Of a DNA stretch of 64,000 nucleotides, positions 47,399-59,600 are shown one piece after another (position 1 is the stretch's first letter; every line of letters begins with the position of its first letter). The position numbers and the translations under genes were made by a program. The stretch is from Pachyseris speciosa (lineage: Eukaryota; Cnidaria; Anthozoa; Scleractinia; Pachyseridae), in assembly GCA_016490735.1 (NCBI GenBank), contig JAEMWC010001538.1:75455-139454 (forward strand), written 5' to 3'. The notes beneath the pieces were generated by a model. That model did no database searches, was not told where the DNA came from, and saw only the letters and a list, made by a program, of their open reading frames with translations.

Positions 47399-49243
47399 TT
47401 ATGGCTCCTCGGTGGGGACTCCCCGGTCCTCCATCAGGGCTTCGCTGTACGGCATAAGGAGCACAAGCTTCTGTACTGGTCTTTCAAGGAACACAGGCGC
47501 TTTGGACCTTCTGTCATGTTCATCTTTAGACGGATCTGCAACTACAACTTTCACTTTCCTTACGAGGCCATCAACACTTTCGTACGTCTTGAACACGCGA
47601 GCAAGCTGCCACCGGTTCCGCGGCAGGTTGTCGTCCTTCACGATGACCACATCATCCACTGCCATATTCCTTCTCGTTCTAACCCATTTCTGCCTTGGTT
47701 GCAATGACTGAAGATAGTCGGTCTTCCATTTGACCCAGAATTCGTTTGCAAGATACTGTACACGTCGCCATCTCTTCTTAGAATAGAGGTCTGCTCGTTG
47801 AAAAGACCCTGGCGGAGGCAGAACAACGCTGGATTTCATGGTCAGTAACTGACTGGGAGTTAGCGGATTGGGATGCTCTGGGGAGCTCAATTCGTTGACT
47901 GTAAGCGGCCGGCAATTCACAATCGCTTCGGCTTCTGTCAGGAAAGTGCTCAGGGATTCGTCGTCTAGCTGCGATCCATGATGGCTCAGTAGGGCTGCAA
48001 GGATGTTGTGCACAGTTCGGATTCGGCGTTCCCATACGCCTCCCATGTGACTTGCATGGGGGACGTTCATCTTGTACAACACCCAGTCGCAATTTCTCTT
48101 TAGAAGCTCCTGCCTGACCTTCTCGTGATCTAGTTCTGAGAGTGCCTGCTGAAGCTCGTTCTTCGCACCAACAAAGTTTGTTCCTTGATCTGAACGGATC
48201 TAACGAACTGGCCGCGTCGGCCAACAAAACGGCGGTAGGCATTAATGAAGGAGTCTGCAGTTAGGGAGTTCGCGACTTCTAGATGGACTGCTCTTGATGA
48301 CAGGCACGTGAAAAAGACTCCGTACCTATTGACTTGTCGTCGGCCGTCCTTAACATACAAGGGGCCAAAGTAATCAACGGCGCAATACGAAAAGGGCGGC
48401 GCGGGTTGCACCCGATCTTCTGGAAGATTCGCCATCTTCTGTTCTTGAGGCGCTCCTCTCAACCTTCGACAGATTACACATTTTGACATGAAGTCGGATA
48501 TGACAGAGCTCCCACCAATGATCCAGAATCCGGAGGATCTGATACAGCTGTGTGTCATGCCACGTCCCTGATGCACCACAGAATCATGGAAGTGGCCGGG
48601 AGATAATGAGGTTTGTCACGTGTCCCTTCTTCGGGAGGACGATGGGTTGCTTCTCTGCTATTGAGAGATCGGCATGCTTGAGACGACCACCAACTCGTAA
48701 CACACCAACACTGTCGAGGAAGGGATCCATCTTGTAGAGAGTACTGGATTTCTTTTGGGTTTTGAGCGAAGCGTGATCTTGTGGATCTTGCGTGCTGATG
48801 CGATGAAGCAAACTGATTTCGTCCTGGAACTCTTCTTCTTGAACGCTCTTGATAATCACTGTTTCTGCCTCTTGGAGCTCTTGCGTATTTACTGGAATAT
48901 ACCGGTCCTCCTCTAAAGCTTTCAACTTGGGACAAGAGCGGTACTTCTTCTGAAGGCGAAGGCACGCAGCAAATGCTCTTTTTGCTTTATGCCAACTAGA
49001 GAAATACTTCAAACGGTCAGGAAGTGAAAGGCGCTCTTGGGATTGTGTAGTCATGGCGGAGATCTTCTTTACTTCAGGATCTTCTGGAGAAATGTACATG
49101 GGCTCGGCGTTGTCAGGAATGCTCTGCTTATCCAGCGGTTTCCAGAGGAAACCTGGACCATTCCACCAACGTGAATTGTCAATTAGGTTCTGTACATATA
49201 GACCACGGAAGGCATCGTCTGCTGGATTCTGGTCTGTTTCCAC
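47399..49243 (-). pseudogene. BEL/Pao integrase region
   Basis: In order: DQNPADDAFRGLY and WWNGPGFLW; HDSVVHQGRGMTHSCIRSSG and CVICRRLRG (HHCC zinc motif); YCAVDYFGPLYV (first Asp); GVFFTCLSSRAVHLEV; RSDQGTNFVGA (second Asp, after a frameshift near 48195); HMGGVWERRIRTV (catalytic Glu); and the C-terminal segment LTPSQLLTMKSS ... RRWRRVQYLANEFWVKW, with WQLARVF and GLVRKVKVV near the stop at 47399. A further frameshift lies near 48590. Confidence 0.88.
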
Positions 49244-49333
49244 GTACTTCCACTGATTGGTTGTTGTGCGGTCACGTATCTGTTGGACTCGATTGGCAAC
49301 AAACGTGTGGAAACGCCGTGCGTCGTTGGAAAC

Positions 49334-52021
49334 TTACCCAATCACGACTTTGCTGTCAGTCCAGAAAACCTCAGTAATTTGGGCATATTCGAGTTCTCGG
49401 CGCAGGACATCGCTTGTCTTGACTGGTACTAATGCAGCTGTTAGCTCGAGCCTTGGAATTGTCATAGGCTTCAGTGGGGCTACGCGTGATTTAGCCATCG
49501 CGAGAGAACAGTGTGTTTGGCCAGAGTCGTTGGTTAACCTAAGGTAGGAACACTGACCGTAGGCATCTTTACTGGCATCTGAGAAGTGATGAAACTCTAC
49601 AGATTTCAGTTCTCCAAAACCTTCTGGCTTATAACATCTCGGGATCTTGAGGTTTGAAAGTAGGTGTAGGTCACCTCTCCATCGTTCCCATCTTGCCCTT
49701 AATGGTTCCGGAACACTGTCGTCCCAGCCCGCTCCGTCGCGACGTAGCTCCTGGATGATGCTCTTTCCGACCAAGATGAGGGGAGCAAGCATACCAAGAG
49801 GGTCGAACACAGAACTCACAGTGGACAGGATTCCTCTTCTCGTTGGGGGTTGGTCCTTAAGTTGAACTCTATACTGGAAGGTGTCCGACTCGATGCACCA
49901 CTGGACTCCGAGGGCGCGTTCTATTGGTAGAGTATCCTTCGTTATGTCCAGGTTCTGGAGATCCTTCGAACGGTCTTCATTTGGGATGGCGTCTATCACA
50001 GACATGTTATTGGATATGAACTTATGAAGGTTGAAGCCACCTTTCTCGCACAACTTCTTTGTGTTCTTCACCAGGCTGATTGCTGCTTCAGGAGTGGGTA
50101 CAGACTTCAGTCCATCATCTACGTAGAAATTCTTCTTCACAAAGTCGCCCGCTTCACTTCCACACTGATCTTCATAGTCACTTGCAGCCTTCTTTAATGC
50201 GTAGTTCGCACAGCCTGGGGAGGACGTGGCACCAAACAGGTGAACCGTCATTCTGTACTCTGTAGGTTCAGTGTCAATTCTGCCGTTCTCTCACCAGAGG
50301 AAGCGAAGGAAGTTGCGGTGTTCTGGATTTACATGGACCTGGTGGAACATGCCTTCTATATCACATATAAGCGCTATTGGCTCCTGGCGAAATCGGCAAA
50401 GTACCCCAACCAAGTTATTGGTTTGATCAGGACCTTGGAGGAGGTGTCGGTTAAGAGATTCACCAGCGAACTCCACACTACAATCAAAGACGACTCTGAT
50501 CTTTTCCGGTTTTGGGGGGTGATATACCCCATGGTGGGGGATATACCACACTTGGCCATTCTTCATTGCACTTTCTTCAGGAGGAACCTTCTCAGCATGA
50601 CCACGGGTAATGAGATCATTCATGAAAGACAGGTAATCGTTTCTGTATTTGCTGTCAGTCTTGAGCCTTCTCCTTAACTTGACGAGACGGTTCAAGGCAA
50701 TTTCCTTGTTGTCAGGCAATGTTATTGGTTCTTGTTTAAACGGCAAGGGCATTTTATAATGGCCATCACGTCTTTGGTGAATCCCCTTTGAGACCTTGGA
50801 CATGAAGCTTCTGTCTTCATATGAGAGGGGATGAACGTCCGTCTTCGTTTCGCCAAAGTCAAGCTCAAACATACGGTTTACTTTGGCTGGATTGAGGATC
50901 TCTTTGACGTGCGTCTTAAGGACAAAGTGGCACATCTTCTTTGGACTGAATTGAACTTCACGCGTGACAGTACGATTAACCACTAGGCTTTCTTCACTTT
51001 CACAAGTATCCGGTACAACCATGCCAATAACTCCCCAACCGAGAGCAGTTCGTTTCGAATAAGGGTCGTCGTCGTTTCCTGGGATTATCTCTCTTGGTTT
51101 AATGGCACGAGAGCAGTTAATACCGAGGAGCAGGGCGACATCTACGTTTTCTTCATACGGCATAATATTGTCAGCGATTCTCTTCAAGTGTGGCCACTTA
51201 CGTGCGGTTTCAGGCCTAGGGATCTGACTGCGCTTGGCTGGAATGATGTCTCTTGTGTAAGTCTGGGGAAGGCGAATATCAGTACTCTCGTTCACCCCAC
51301 GGGCTACAAGGCCAGTAATCTTCTGACTTATTATGTCTTCCTCAGCAAGGACAGTGGAAGGCTTCAGATGAACTTCAGGACCATTGACGTCAAGTTTCTC
51401 GAGAGCTGACGACCTGACAAAGCAAGCATCAGATTGGTCATCGAGCAAGGCGTACACCATTATCTTGTTGTCTGGATTACTTTCATGATGGAGCCAGACT
51501 GGAACGATTAGAGAGTGTGAAACGAAATCGGCGTGGCTGTCCGTTCTACGTACTTCACTACGATGGCATATTGGATTCCTGAGACTTGACTCTCTGGTTT
51601 CTTGATCTGGGGGCGTGTCTTGATGCATTACTGAATCATCGTGTAGGCAGGTTGGATGTCTGCGGTTGCAAGTCCTGCAGGTCTTTCTCCCTCTGCACTC
51701 CTTGTACATATGGCCCCACTTGAGACATCCCCAGCAGAGTGCATTAGCTTGAGCAAACTTCCTTTTATCAGAAAGGGGCATTTTCGTAAACTTCATACAC
51801 AGATCAAGTTCATGGTTGTCCTTACAGAAGGGACAAACAATTCGTCTGCTGATACTTGTACTTGGGCTGCTTTCTTTAACAGCGTCTCTTTTCTCCTCTG
51901 ATGAACCAGTCGCGAAGGCTCTCAAGTCGAAGTTTCCTTTGTCCCTTGCGGTGTACCTTGTTCTTCCAGGATTGACCTTGTCCTTGTTTTCTTCTGATTT
52001 CAACGCTTGCAGGGAAGTCAC
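49334..52021 (-). pseudogene. BEL/Pao protease, reverse transcriptase and RNase H
   Basis: Zinc knuckles CPFCKDNHELDLCMKF and CWGCLKWGHMYKEC, then CRTCNRRHPTCLH. The aspartic protease active site is VYALLDDQSDACFV. RT segments: KIRVVFDCSVEFAGESLN, ALICDIEGMFHQVHV, an in-frame TGA after FLRFLW (50291), ENGRIDTEPTEYRMTVHLFG, and the catalytic FYVDDGLKS near 50120. RNase H has HHFSDASKDAYGQCSY and TDSKVVIG, followed by an in-frame TAA at 49334. Apart from the stops the sequence is well preserved. Confidence 0.9.
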
Positions 52022-52025
52022 AGGG

Positions 52026-52995
52026 TTACACGAGATCTTGCCTCCTTTTCCAAGAACTTGGAAAATTCTTCAAAGGGGGATATCCAGCCTTGGTCGTTCT
52101 CTTCCAGGTTCGAGAAGGTTCACTGTCTTCTTCTAGTTCGTCTGCGGCTAACCATTCATCAACCACCCGACTCCATCTCACGACCACATGGCTTGGGAGT
52201 TTCTTTATCATCCTTTGATTTTCGTCCGGATCGTTAAGGACATCGAGGTACTGTATAGTGTTCATTGCTGTATTACAATGCTGTAGAAAGTCTGCGAATT
52301 TCCTCAAGCCTTGCCCATCAGTTGGTTGAATCTTGGGCCAGCTATCGATCCTTTTGCGATAAGCATCTGCGACAATAAAGGGATTCCCGAAGCGGTTCAT
52401 CAATATCTTCTTTGCTTTGCTGTACGCATCGACGTTGTCTAGAACCAGGAGACCACTAATTGATTCCTTAGCTTCTCCCGCCGTGTATTTACTGAGGTAA
52501 TAGAGCCGTTCAGAGGAAATCTTTGTTTTTCTTTCGATGAACGTTTCGAATGACTTTACCCAATTGGGGTATCGCAGCGGATTTCCGGTAAATACTTCAG
52601 GTTCGGGGCGTGGTAGGGAATCTCGGTCTTGCCTCTGGGACAGCAAGTCTGCGAGTTTCTGCATGAGGTCCTCTCCAGGAGAAACACGAGAGATAGAGAC
52701 ATCGGATGCGGCATGATTGAGACTCACATCAGGATCAGGTTTCCTTGGAAGTTCATGTGGCGAGACTGCATTAGTGACAAATGGCGAGGAGGACTGGATT
52801 GGTCGAGACGGTTCTAATACTGTTGTCGATTCCTGCACCTTGGGGACGGCAGCACCACTGGAGAAAGTAGCTCTGGTGTGAGCCTTCACATCTGAGCTAG
52901 GAGCTGAGGTGGCGGCAGGGGAGGGGAATCTGAAGGAAGAGACCGGAGGTACTTTTCGACATGGTCTTGAGAACAGTTGTCTTCAGGTAAAGTCT
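52026..52995 (-). pseudogene. BEL/Pao gag-like region
   Basis: The frame is open from about 52995 to a stop at 52026. It contains LPRPEPEVFTGNPLRYPNWV, KSFETFIERKTKISSERLYY, GEAKESISGLLVLDNVDAY and MNRFGNPFIVADAYRKRIDS, the DUF1759-type capsid region of Pao elements. No ATG in frame is evident at the left; the true start was probably lost with the 5' end. Two indels near the end move the reading frame to FEEFSKFLEKEA and then to SCNPVTSLQALKSEEN. Confidence 0.8.
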
Positions 52996-53027
52996 CCTCA
53001 TTTTGAGAATCTTGAATTCTCTATTGA

Positions 53028-56000
53028 AACCTGCAAAGAAACCCAACCATTATCCAAAATATATGCAAAGGGTGAAAAATCTAACCCCAACTACCCCTAG
53101 CCCTAAGTAGACCGAAATATGCAAATGTCTACAAAAGCTTAGGGTTAGACGAAACTATTGGAATTCCCCATATGTAGGAGATCCCCAAACCTGGAATAAA
53201 CGTCAACCATTATCCAAAAAATTTGCAAAGGCTAACAAATCTAACCCCAACGAAGGCTAACCCTAACAAGACCAAAATATGCAAATCTGTACCAAAGCTT
53301 AGGGTTAGAGGAAACTATTGGAATTCCCCATATGTAGGTGATCCCCAAACTTAGAATCAAAGTCAACCATTATCCAAAAGATATGCAAAGGTTGAAAATC
53401 TAACCCATCTAACCCTTACCCTAACAAGAAGAAAAATATGCAAATCTGTACAAAAGCTTAAGGTTAGACGAAACTATTGTAATTCCCCATATGTAACGGA
53501 TCCCCATACCTGAAATCAAAGTCAACTATTCTCCAAATCATATAAAAAGGGTGAAAAATCTAATCCCGACTAACCCTAACCCTAACAAGAGCGAAATATG
53601 CAAATCTGTAACAAAGCTTCGCGATAAACAAAACTATTGGAATTCCCCATATGTATGAGATCCCAAAACCTGAAATCAAAGACAAGCATTATCCAAAACA
53701 TATACAAAGGGTGAAAAAACTAACCTTAACTAAACCTAACCCTAACAAGACCAAAATATGCAAATGGGTACAAAAGCTTAGGGTTAGAAGTAACTATTGG
53801 AATTCCCCATATGTAGAAGATCCCCAAACCTGGAAAGAAACCCAACCATTAACCAAGACATATGCAAAGGGTAAAATTCTAACCCCAACTAACCCTAACC
53901 CTAAGTAGACCGAAATATGCAAATGTGTAAAAAACGTTAGGATTAAACGAAACTATTGGACTTCCCCATATGTACGACATCCCCAAACCTTGAATCAAAG
54001 TCAACAATTTTACAAAACATATGGAAAGGATAAGAAATCTTACCCGAACTAAGCCTAACCCTAAAAAGACCAAAATATGCCAAAATTGTACAAATGCTTA
54101 GGGTTAGACGAAACTATTGGAATTCCCCCATATGTAGGTGATCCCCAAATCTGGAATCAAAGTCAACCATTATCCAAAACATATACAAAGGTGAAAATTT
54201 TTACCCCAACTAAACCTAACCCTAACAAGACCAAAATCTGCAAATGTGTAGAAAAGCTTAGGGTTAGACGAAACTATTGGAATTCTACATATGTAGGAGA
54301 TCCTCAAACCTGGAATCAACGACAACCATTATCCAAAACTTATACAAAAGGTGAAAAATCTAACCCCAACTAAACCTAACCATAACAAGACCAACATATG
54401 CAAATGTGTACAAAAGCTTAGGGTTAGACCAGACTATTGGAATTCCCATGTGTAGGTGATCCATAAACCTGGAATCACAGTCAACCATGATCCAAAAGAT
54501 ATGCAAAGGGATAAAAAATCTAACCCCAACTAACCCTTACCCTAACCAGAAGGTAATATGCAAATCTGTACAAAACCTTAGGGTCAGACGAAACTATTGG
54601 AATTCCCCATATGTAGGAGATCCCCAAACCTGGGTTCAAATTCAACCATTATCCAAAACATATGCAAAGTGTAAAAAATCTAACCACAACTAAGGCTTAC
54701 CCTAAAATGAAAGGAAATATGCAAATCTGTACAAAACCTTAGGGATAGACGAAACTATAAGAATTCCCCACATGTAGGAGATCCCAAAACCTTGAATCAA
54801 AGACAACCATTATCGAAAACATATACAAAGGGTGAAAAATCTAACCCCAGCTAAACCTAACCCTAACAAGACCAAAATATGCAAATGTGTACAAAAGCTT
54901 AAGGTTAGCACGAAACTATTGGAATTCCCCATATGTAGGAGATCCCCAAATCTGGAATCAAAGCCAAACATTATCAAAACATAAGCAAAGAGTGAAAACT
55001 CTAACCCCAACTAACCCTAACCCTAACAAGAGCGAAATATGCAAATCTGTAAAAAATCTTCGGGATACACAAAACTATTGGAATTCCCCATATGTATGAG
55101 ATCCCCAAACCTGGTATCATAGTCAATCATTATCCAAAAAAGATGCAAAGCGTGAACAATCTAACCCCAGCTAAGCCTAACCCTAACAAGAGTAAAATAA
55201 GCTAATGTGTACAAAACCTTCCGGTTAGACGTAACTGTTAGAATTCCCCATATGTAGGAGATACCCAAACCTGCAAAGAAAGAAAAACATTATCCAAAAC
55301 ATATGCAAAGGGTGAAAACTCTAACCCCAACTAACCCTAACCCTAAGTAGACCAAAATATCCAAATGTGGACAAAAGCTTAGGGTTAGACGTAACTATTA
55401 GAATTCCCCATATGTAGGAGATCCCGAAACCTGCAAACAAAGCCACCATTATCCAAAACATATGCAAAGGTTAAAAAAATCTAACCCCAACTAAACCTAA
55501 CCCTAAGTAGACCGAAATATGCAAATGTGTCCAAAACCTTAGGTTAGACGAAACTATTAAAATTCCCCATATTTAGGACATCCCCAAACCTGAAATCAAA
55601 GACCACAATTATCCAAAACATATACAAAGGGTGAAAACTCTAACCCTAACTAACCTAACCCTAACAAGACCGAAATATGCAAATCTGTACAAAAGCTTAA
55701 GGTTAGACGAAACTATTGGAATTCCCATATGTAGGTGATCCCCAAACGTGGGAATCACAGCCAACCATTATCCAAAAGATATGCATAGGGGTAACAAATC
55801 TAACCCCAACTAACCCTTACCCTAAAAAGAAGGAAATATTCAAATCTGTAAAAAAGCTTAGGTTTGACGAAAACTATTGGAATTCCCCATATGTAGGAGA
55901 TCCTCAAACTTGGGTTCAAACTCAACCATTATCCAAAACTTATGCAAAGTGTGAAAAATCTAACCCAACTAAGGCTTATCCTAACATGAAGGAAATATGC

Positions 56001-59000
56001 AAATCTGTACAAAACCTTAGGGTTAGAGGAAGCTATTGGAATTCCCCATATGTAGGAGATCCCAAAACCTGGAATCAAAGTCAACCATTATCCAAAACAT
56101 AAGCAAAGAGTGAAAAACTCTAACCCTAACACTAACAAGAGCAAAATATCCAATCTGTACAAAGATTAGCATTAGACAAAACTATTGGAATTCCCCATAT
56201 GTATCAGATACCCAAACCTGGTATCATGGTCAATCATTATCCAAAAAAGATGCAAAGGGTGAAAAATCTAACCCCAGCTAAACCTAACCCTAACAAGACC
56301 GAAATAACCAATGTGTACAAAACCTTAGGGTTAGACGTAACTATTGGAATTCCCCATATGAAGGAGATCCCCAAACCTGTAAAGAAAGCCAACCATTATC
56401 CAAAACATATGCAAAGGGTGAAAAATCGAACGCCAACTAACCCTCAAACTAAGTAGATCGAAATATGCAAATGTCTACAAAACCTTAGGGTTAGACGAAG
56501 CTATTGGAATTCCCCATATGTAAGAGATCCTCAAACCTGGAATCAAAGACAACCATTATCCAAAACATATACAAGGGTGAAAAATCTAACCCCAACTAAA
56601 CCTAACCCTAACAAGACCAAAATATGCAAATGTTTAAAAAAGCTTAGAGTTAGACGAAACTATTGGAATTCCCCAATATGTAGGAGATCCCCAAACGTGG
56701 AATCAAAGTCAACAATTATCCAAAAACATAAGCAAAGAGTGAAAACTCTAACCCCAACTAACCCTAACCCTAACAAGAGCGAAATATGCAAATCTGTAAA
56801 ATATCTTAGGGATACACAAAACTATTGGAATTCCCCATATGTATGAGATCCCCAAACCTGGTATCATAGTCCAATCATTATCCAAAAAAGATGCAAAGGG
56901 TGAAAAATCTAACCCCAGCTAAGCCTAACCCTTACAAGAGCAAACTAAGCTAAAGTGTACAAGACCTTACGGTTAGACGTAACTGTTAGAATTCCCCATA
57001 TGTAGGAGATACCCAAACCTGCAAAGAAACTAAACCATTACGCAAAACTTATGCAAAGGGTGAAAACTCTAACCCCAACTAACCCTAACCCTAAGTAGAC
57101 CGAAATATGCAAATGTGGACAAAAGGCTTAGCGGAAGACGCAAACTATTGGAATTCGCCATATGTTAGAGAGCCCAAACTTGCAAAGAAAGCCAAGCATT
57201 ATACAAAACATATGCAAAGGGTGAAAAATCTAACCCCAACTAACCCTAACCCTAAGTAGACCGAAATATGCAAATGTGTCCAACACCTTAGGGTTAGACG
57301 AAACTATTGGAATTCCCCATATGTAGAAGATCCCCAAACCTGCAAAGAAACCCGACCATTATCCAAAACATATGCAAAGGGTGAAAATACTAACCCCACC
57401 TAACCCAAACCTTAAGTAGAACGAAATATGCAAATGTATACAAAAGCTTAGGTTAGACGAAACTATTGGAATTCTACATATGTAGGTGATCCCTAAACCT
57501 GGAATCAAAGTCAACCATTACCCAAAAATATGCCAAAAGTGAAACATCTAACCCCAACTAACCCTTACCCTTACAAGAAGGATTATGCAAATCTCTACAA
57601 AAACTTAGGGTTAGAGGAAACTATTGGAATTCCCCATATGTAGGAGATCCCCAAACCTGGAATCAAAGTCAATCATTATCCAAAACATATGCAAAGGTGA
57701 AAAATCTAACCCCAACTAACCCTAACCCTAAAAAGATCGACATATCCAAATGTGTACAAAAGCTTAGGTTTAGACGAAACTATTGGAATTCCCTATGTAG
57801 GGGATCCCAAACGTGGAATCAAACACAACCATTATCCAAAACATATACAAAGCGTGAAAAATTTAACCCCAACTAAACCTAACCCTAAGTAGACCAAAAT
57901 ATCAATATGTGAACAAAAGCTTTAGGGTTATACGAAACTATTGGAATTCCCCATATGTAGGAGATTGCCAAACCTGGAATCAAAGACAACCATTATCCAA
58001 AACATATACAAAGGGTAAAAAAAAACTAACTCCAACTAAACCTAACCCTAACAAGACCAAAATATGCAAATCTGTACAAAAGCTTAGTGTTAGACGAAAC
58101 TATTGGAATTTCCCGTATGTAGGAGATCGCCAAACCTGGAATCAAAGTCAACCCTTATCCAAAACATATAAAAAAGGTGAAAAATCTAACTCCAACTAAA
58201 CCTAACCCTAAGTAGACCGAAATATGCAAATATGTACAAAAGCTTAGGGTTAGATGAAACTCTTGGAAGATATCAAAGACAACCATTATCCAAAAACATA
58301 TCCAAAGGGTGAAAAATCTAACCCCAACTAAAACGTAACACTAACAAGACCGAAATATGCAACTGTGTACAAAAGCTTAGGGTTAGACGAATCTATTGGT
58401 ATTCCCATTTGTAGGAAATCCCCAAACCTGGAATAAAAGTCAACCATTCTACAAAAAATATCCAAAAGGTGAAAAATCTAACCCTAACTAACCCTAACAG
58501 TAACAAGGCCGAAATATCCAAATGTGTACAAAATCTTAGGGTTAGACGAACTATTGGAATTCCTCATATGTAGGAGATCCTCAAACCTGGGTTCAAAATC
58601 AAGCATTATCCAAAAACTTATGCAAAGTGTGTAAAATCTAACCCCAACTAAGCTTACCCTAACATGAAGGAAATATGCGAATCTGTAAAGAACCTTAGGG
58701 TTAGACGAAACTATTGGAATTCCCCATATGTAGGAGATCCTAAAACCTGGAATCAAAAGTCATAAAGCTTAGCTTTAGAGAAACTATTGGAATTACCCAT
58801 ATGTAAGAGATCCCTAAACCTCTAAAAAAAAAAAGCAACCATTATCCAAAAACATATACACAGGCTGAAAACTCTAACCCCAACTAACTCTAACCCAAAG
58901 TAGAAAAAATATGAAAAATGAGAACAAACTCTTACGGTCAGACGAAACTATTGGAATTCTTCATATGTAGGAGATCTCAAAACTTGGAATCAAAGTCAAC

Positions 59001-59600
59001 CATTATCCAAAAAATATGCAAAGGGTGAAAAATCTAACCCCTAACTAACCGAACCCTAACCATAACAATTCCAAATATGCAAATCTGTACAAACGCTTAG
59101 GGTTAAACGAAACTATTGGAATTCCCCCATATGTAGGAGATCCTCAAACCTGGGTTCAAAGGCAACCATTATCCAAAACATATGAAAAGTGTGAAAAGGC
59201 TACCCTAACTAAGGCTTACCCTAACATGAAGGAAATATGCAAATCTGTACAAAACTTTAGGGTTAGACGAAACTATTAGAATCCTCATACGTAGGAGTTC
59301 CCCAAACCTCGAATCAAAAAACAACCATTATCCTAAAAATATACAAAAGGTGAAAAATCTACCATCAACTAACCCTAACCCTAATAAGAGGAAAATATCC
59401 AAAATCTATACAAAAGCTTAGCGTTAGACAAACTATTGGAATTCCCCATATGTATGAGATCCCCAAACCTGGTATCATAGTCAATCATTATCCAAAAAAG
59501 ATGCAAAGGGTGAAAAATCTTAACCCCAACTAACCCTAACCCTAAGAAGACCGAAATATGCAAATGTGTACAAAAGCTTAGGGTTAGACAAAACTAACAG
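53028..59600 (-). repeat. satellite subfamily A, reversed, right of the BEL/Pao insertion
   Basis: About 40 units of about 160 bp with CTAACCCCAACTAACCCTAA, GCTTAGGGTTAGACGAAACT, ATTGGAATTCCCCATATGTA, GGAGATCCCCAAACCTGGAA. Unit variants (TGCAAAGAAAGCC, GGTATCATAGTCAATC) recur at intervals, for example at about 55094, 56203, 56857 and 59467, suggesting higher-order copying. Confidence 0.92.

Larger units (their letters stand above)
46805..53027 (-). mobile_element. BEL/Pao LTR retrotransposon, degenerate, one LTR only
   Basis: A minus-strand element with domain order gag, zinc knuckles, aspartic protease, RT, RNase H, integrase and a DUF5641-like tail, as in BEL/Pao. The 3' LTR is present (46805-47281), but no matching 5' LTR is found before the satellite resumes at about 53028, so the 5' end is deleted. 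Premature stops: TGA after FLRFLW (50291) and TAA after DSKVVIG (49334). Frameshifts: two near 52030-52080, one near 48590 and one near 48195. It cannot be active as read. The flanking satellite does not continue in phase across it. Confidence 0.9.

Noticed and set aside
53000..53100. 5' LTR of the BEL/Pao element
   Set aside because: No sequence matching 46805-47281 is found upstream of gag; satellite begins directly at about 53028.
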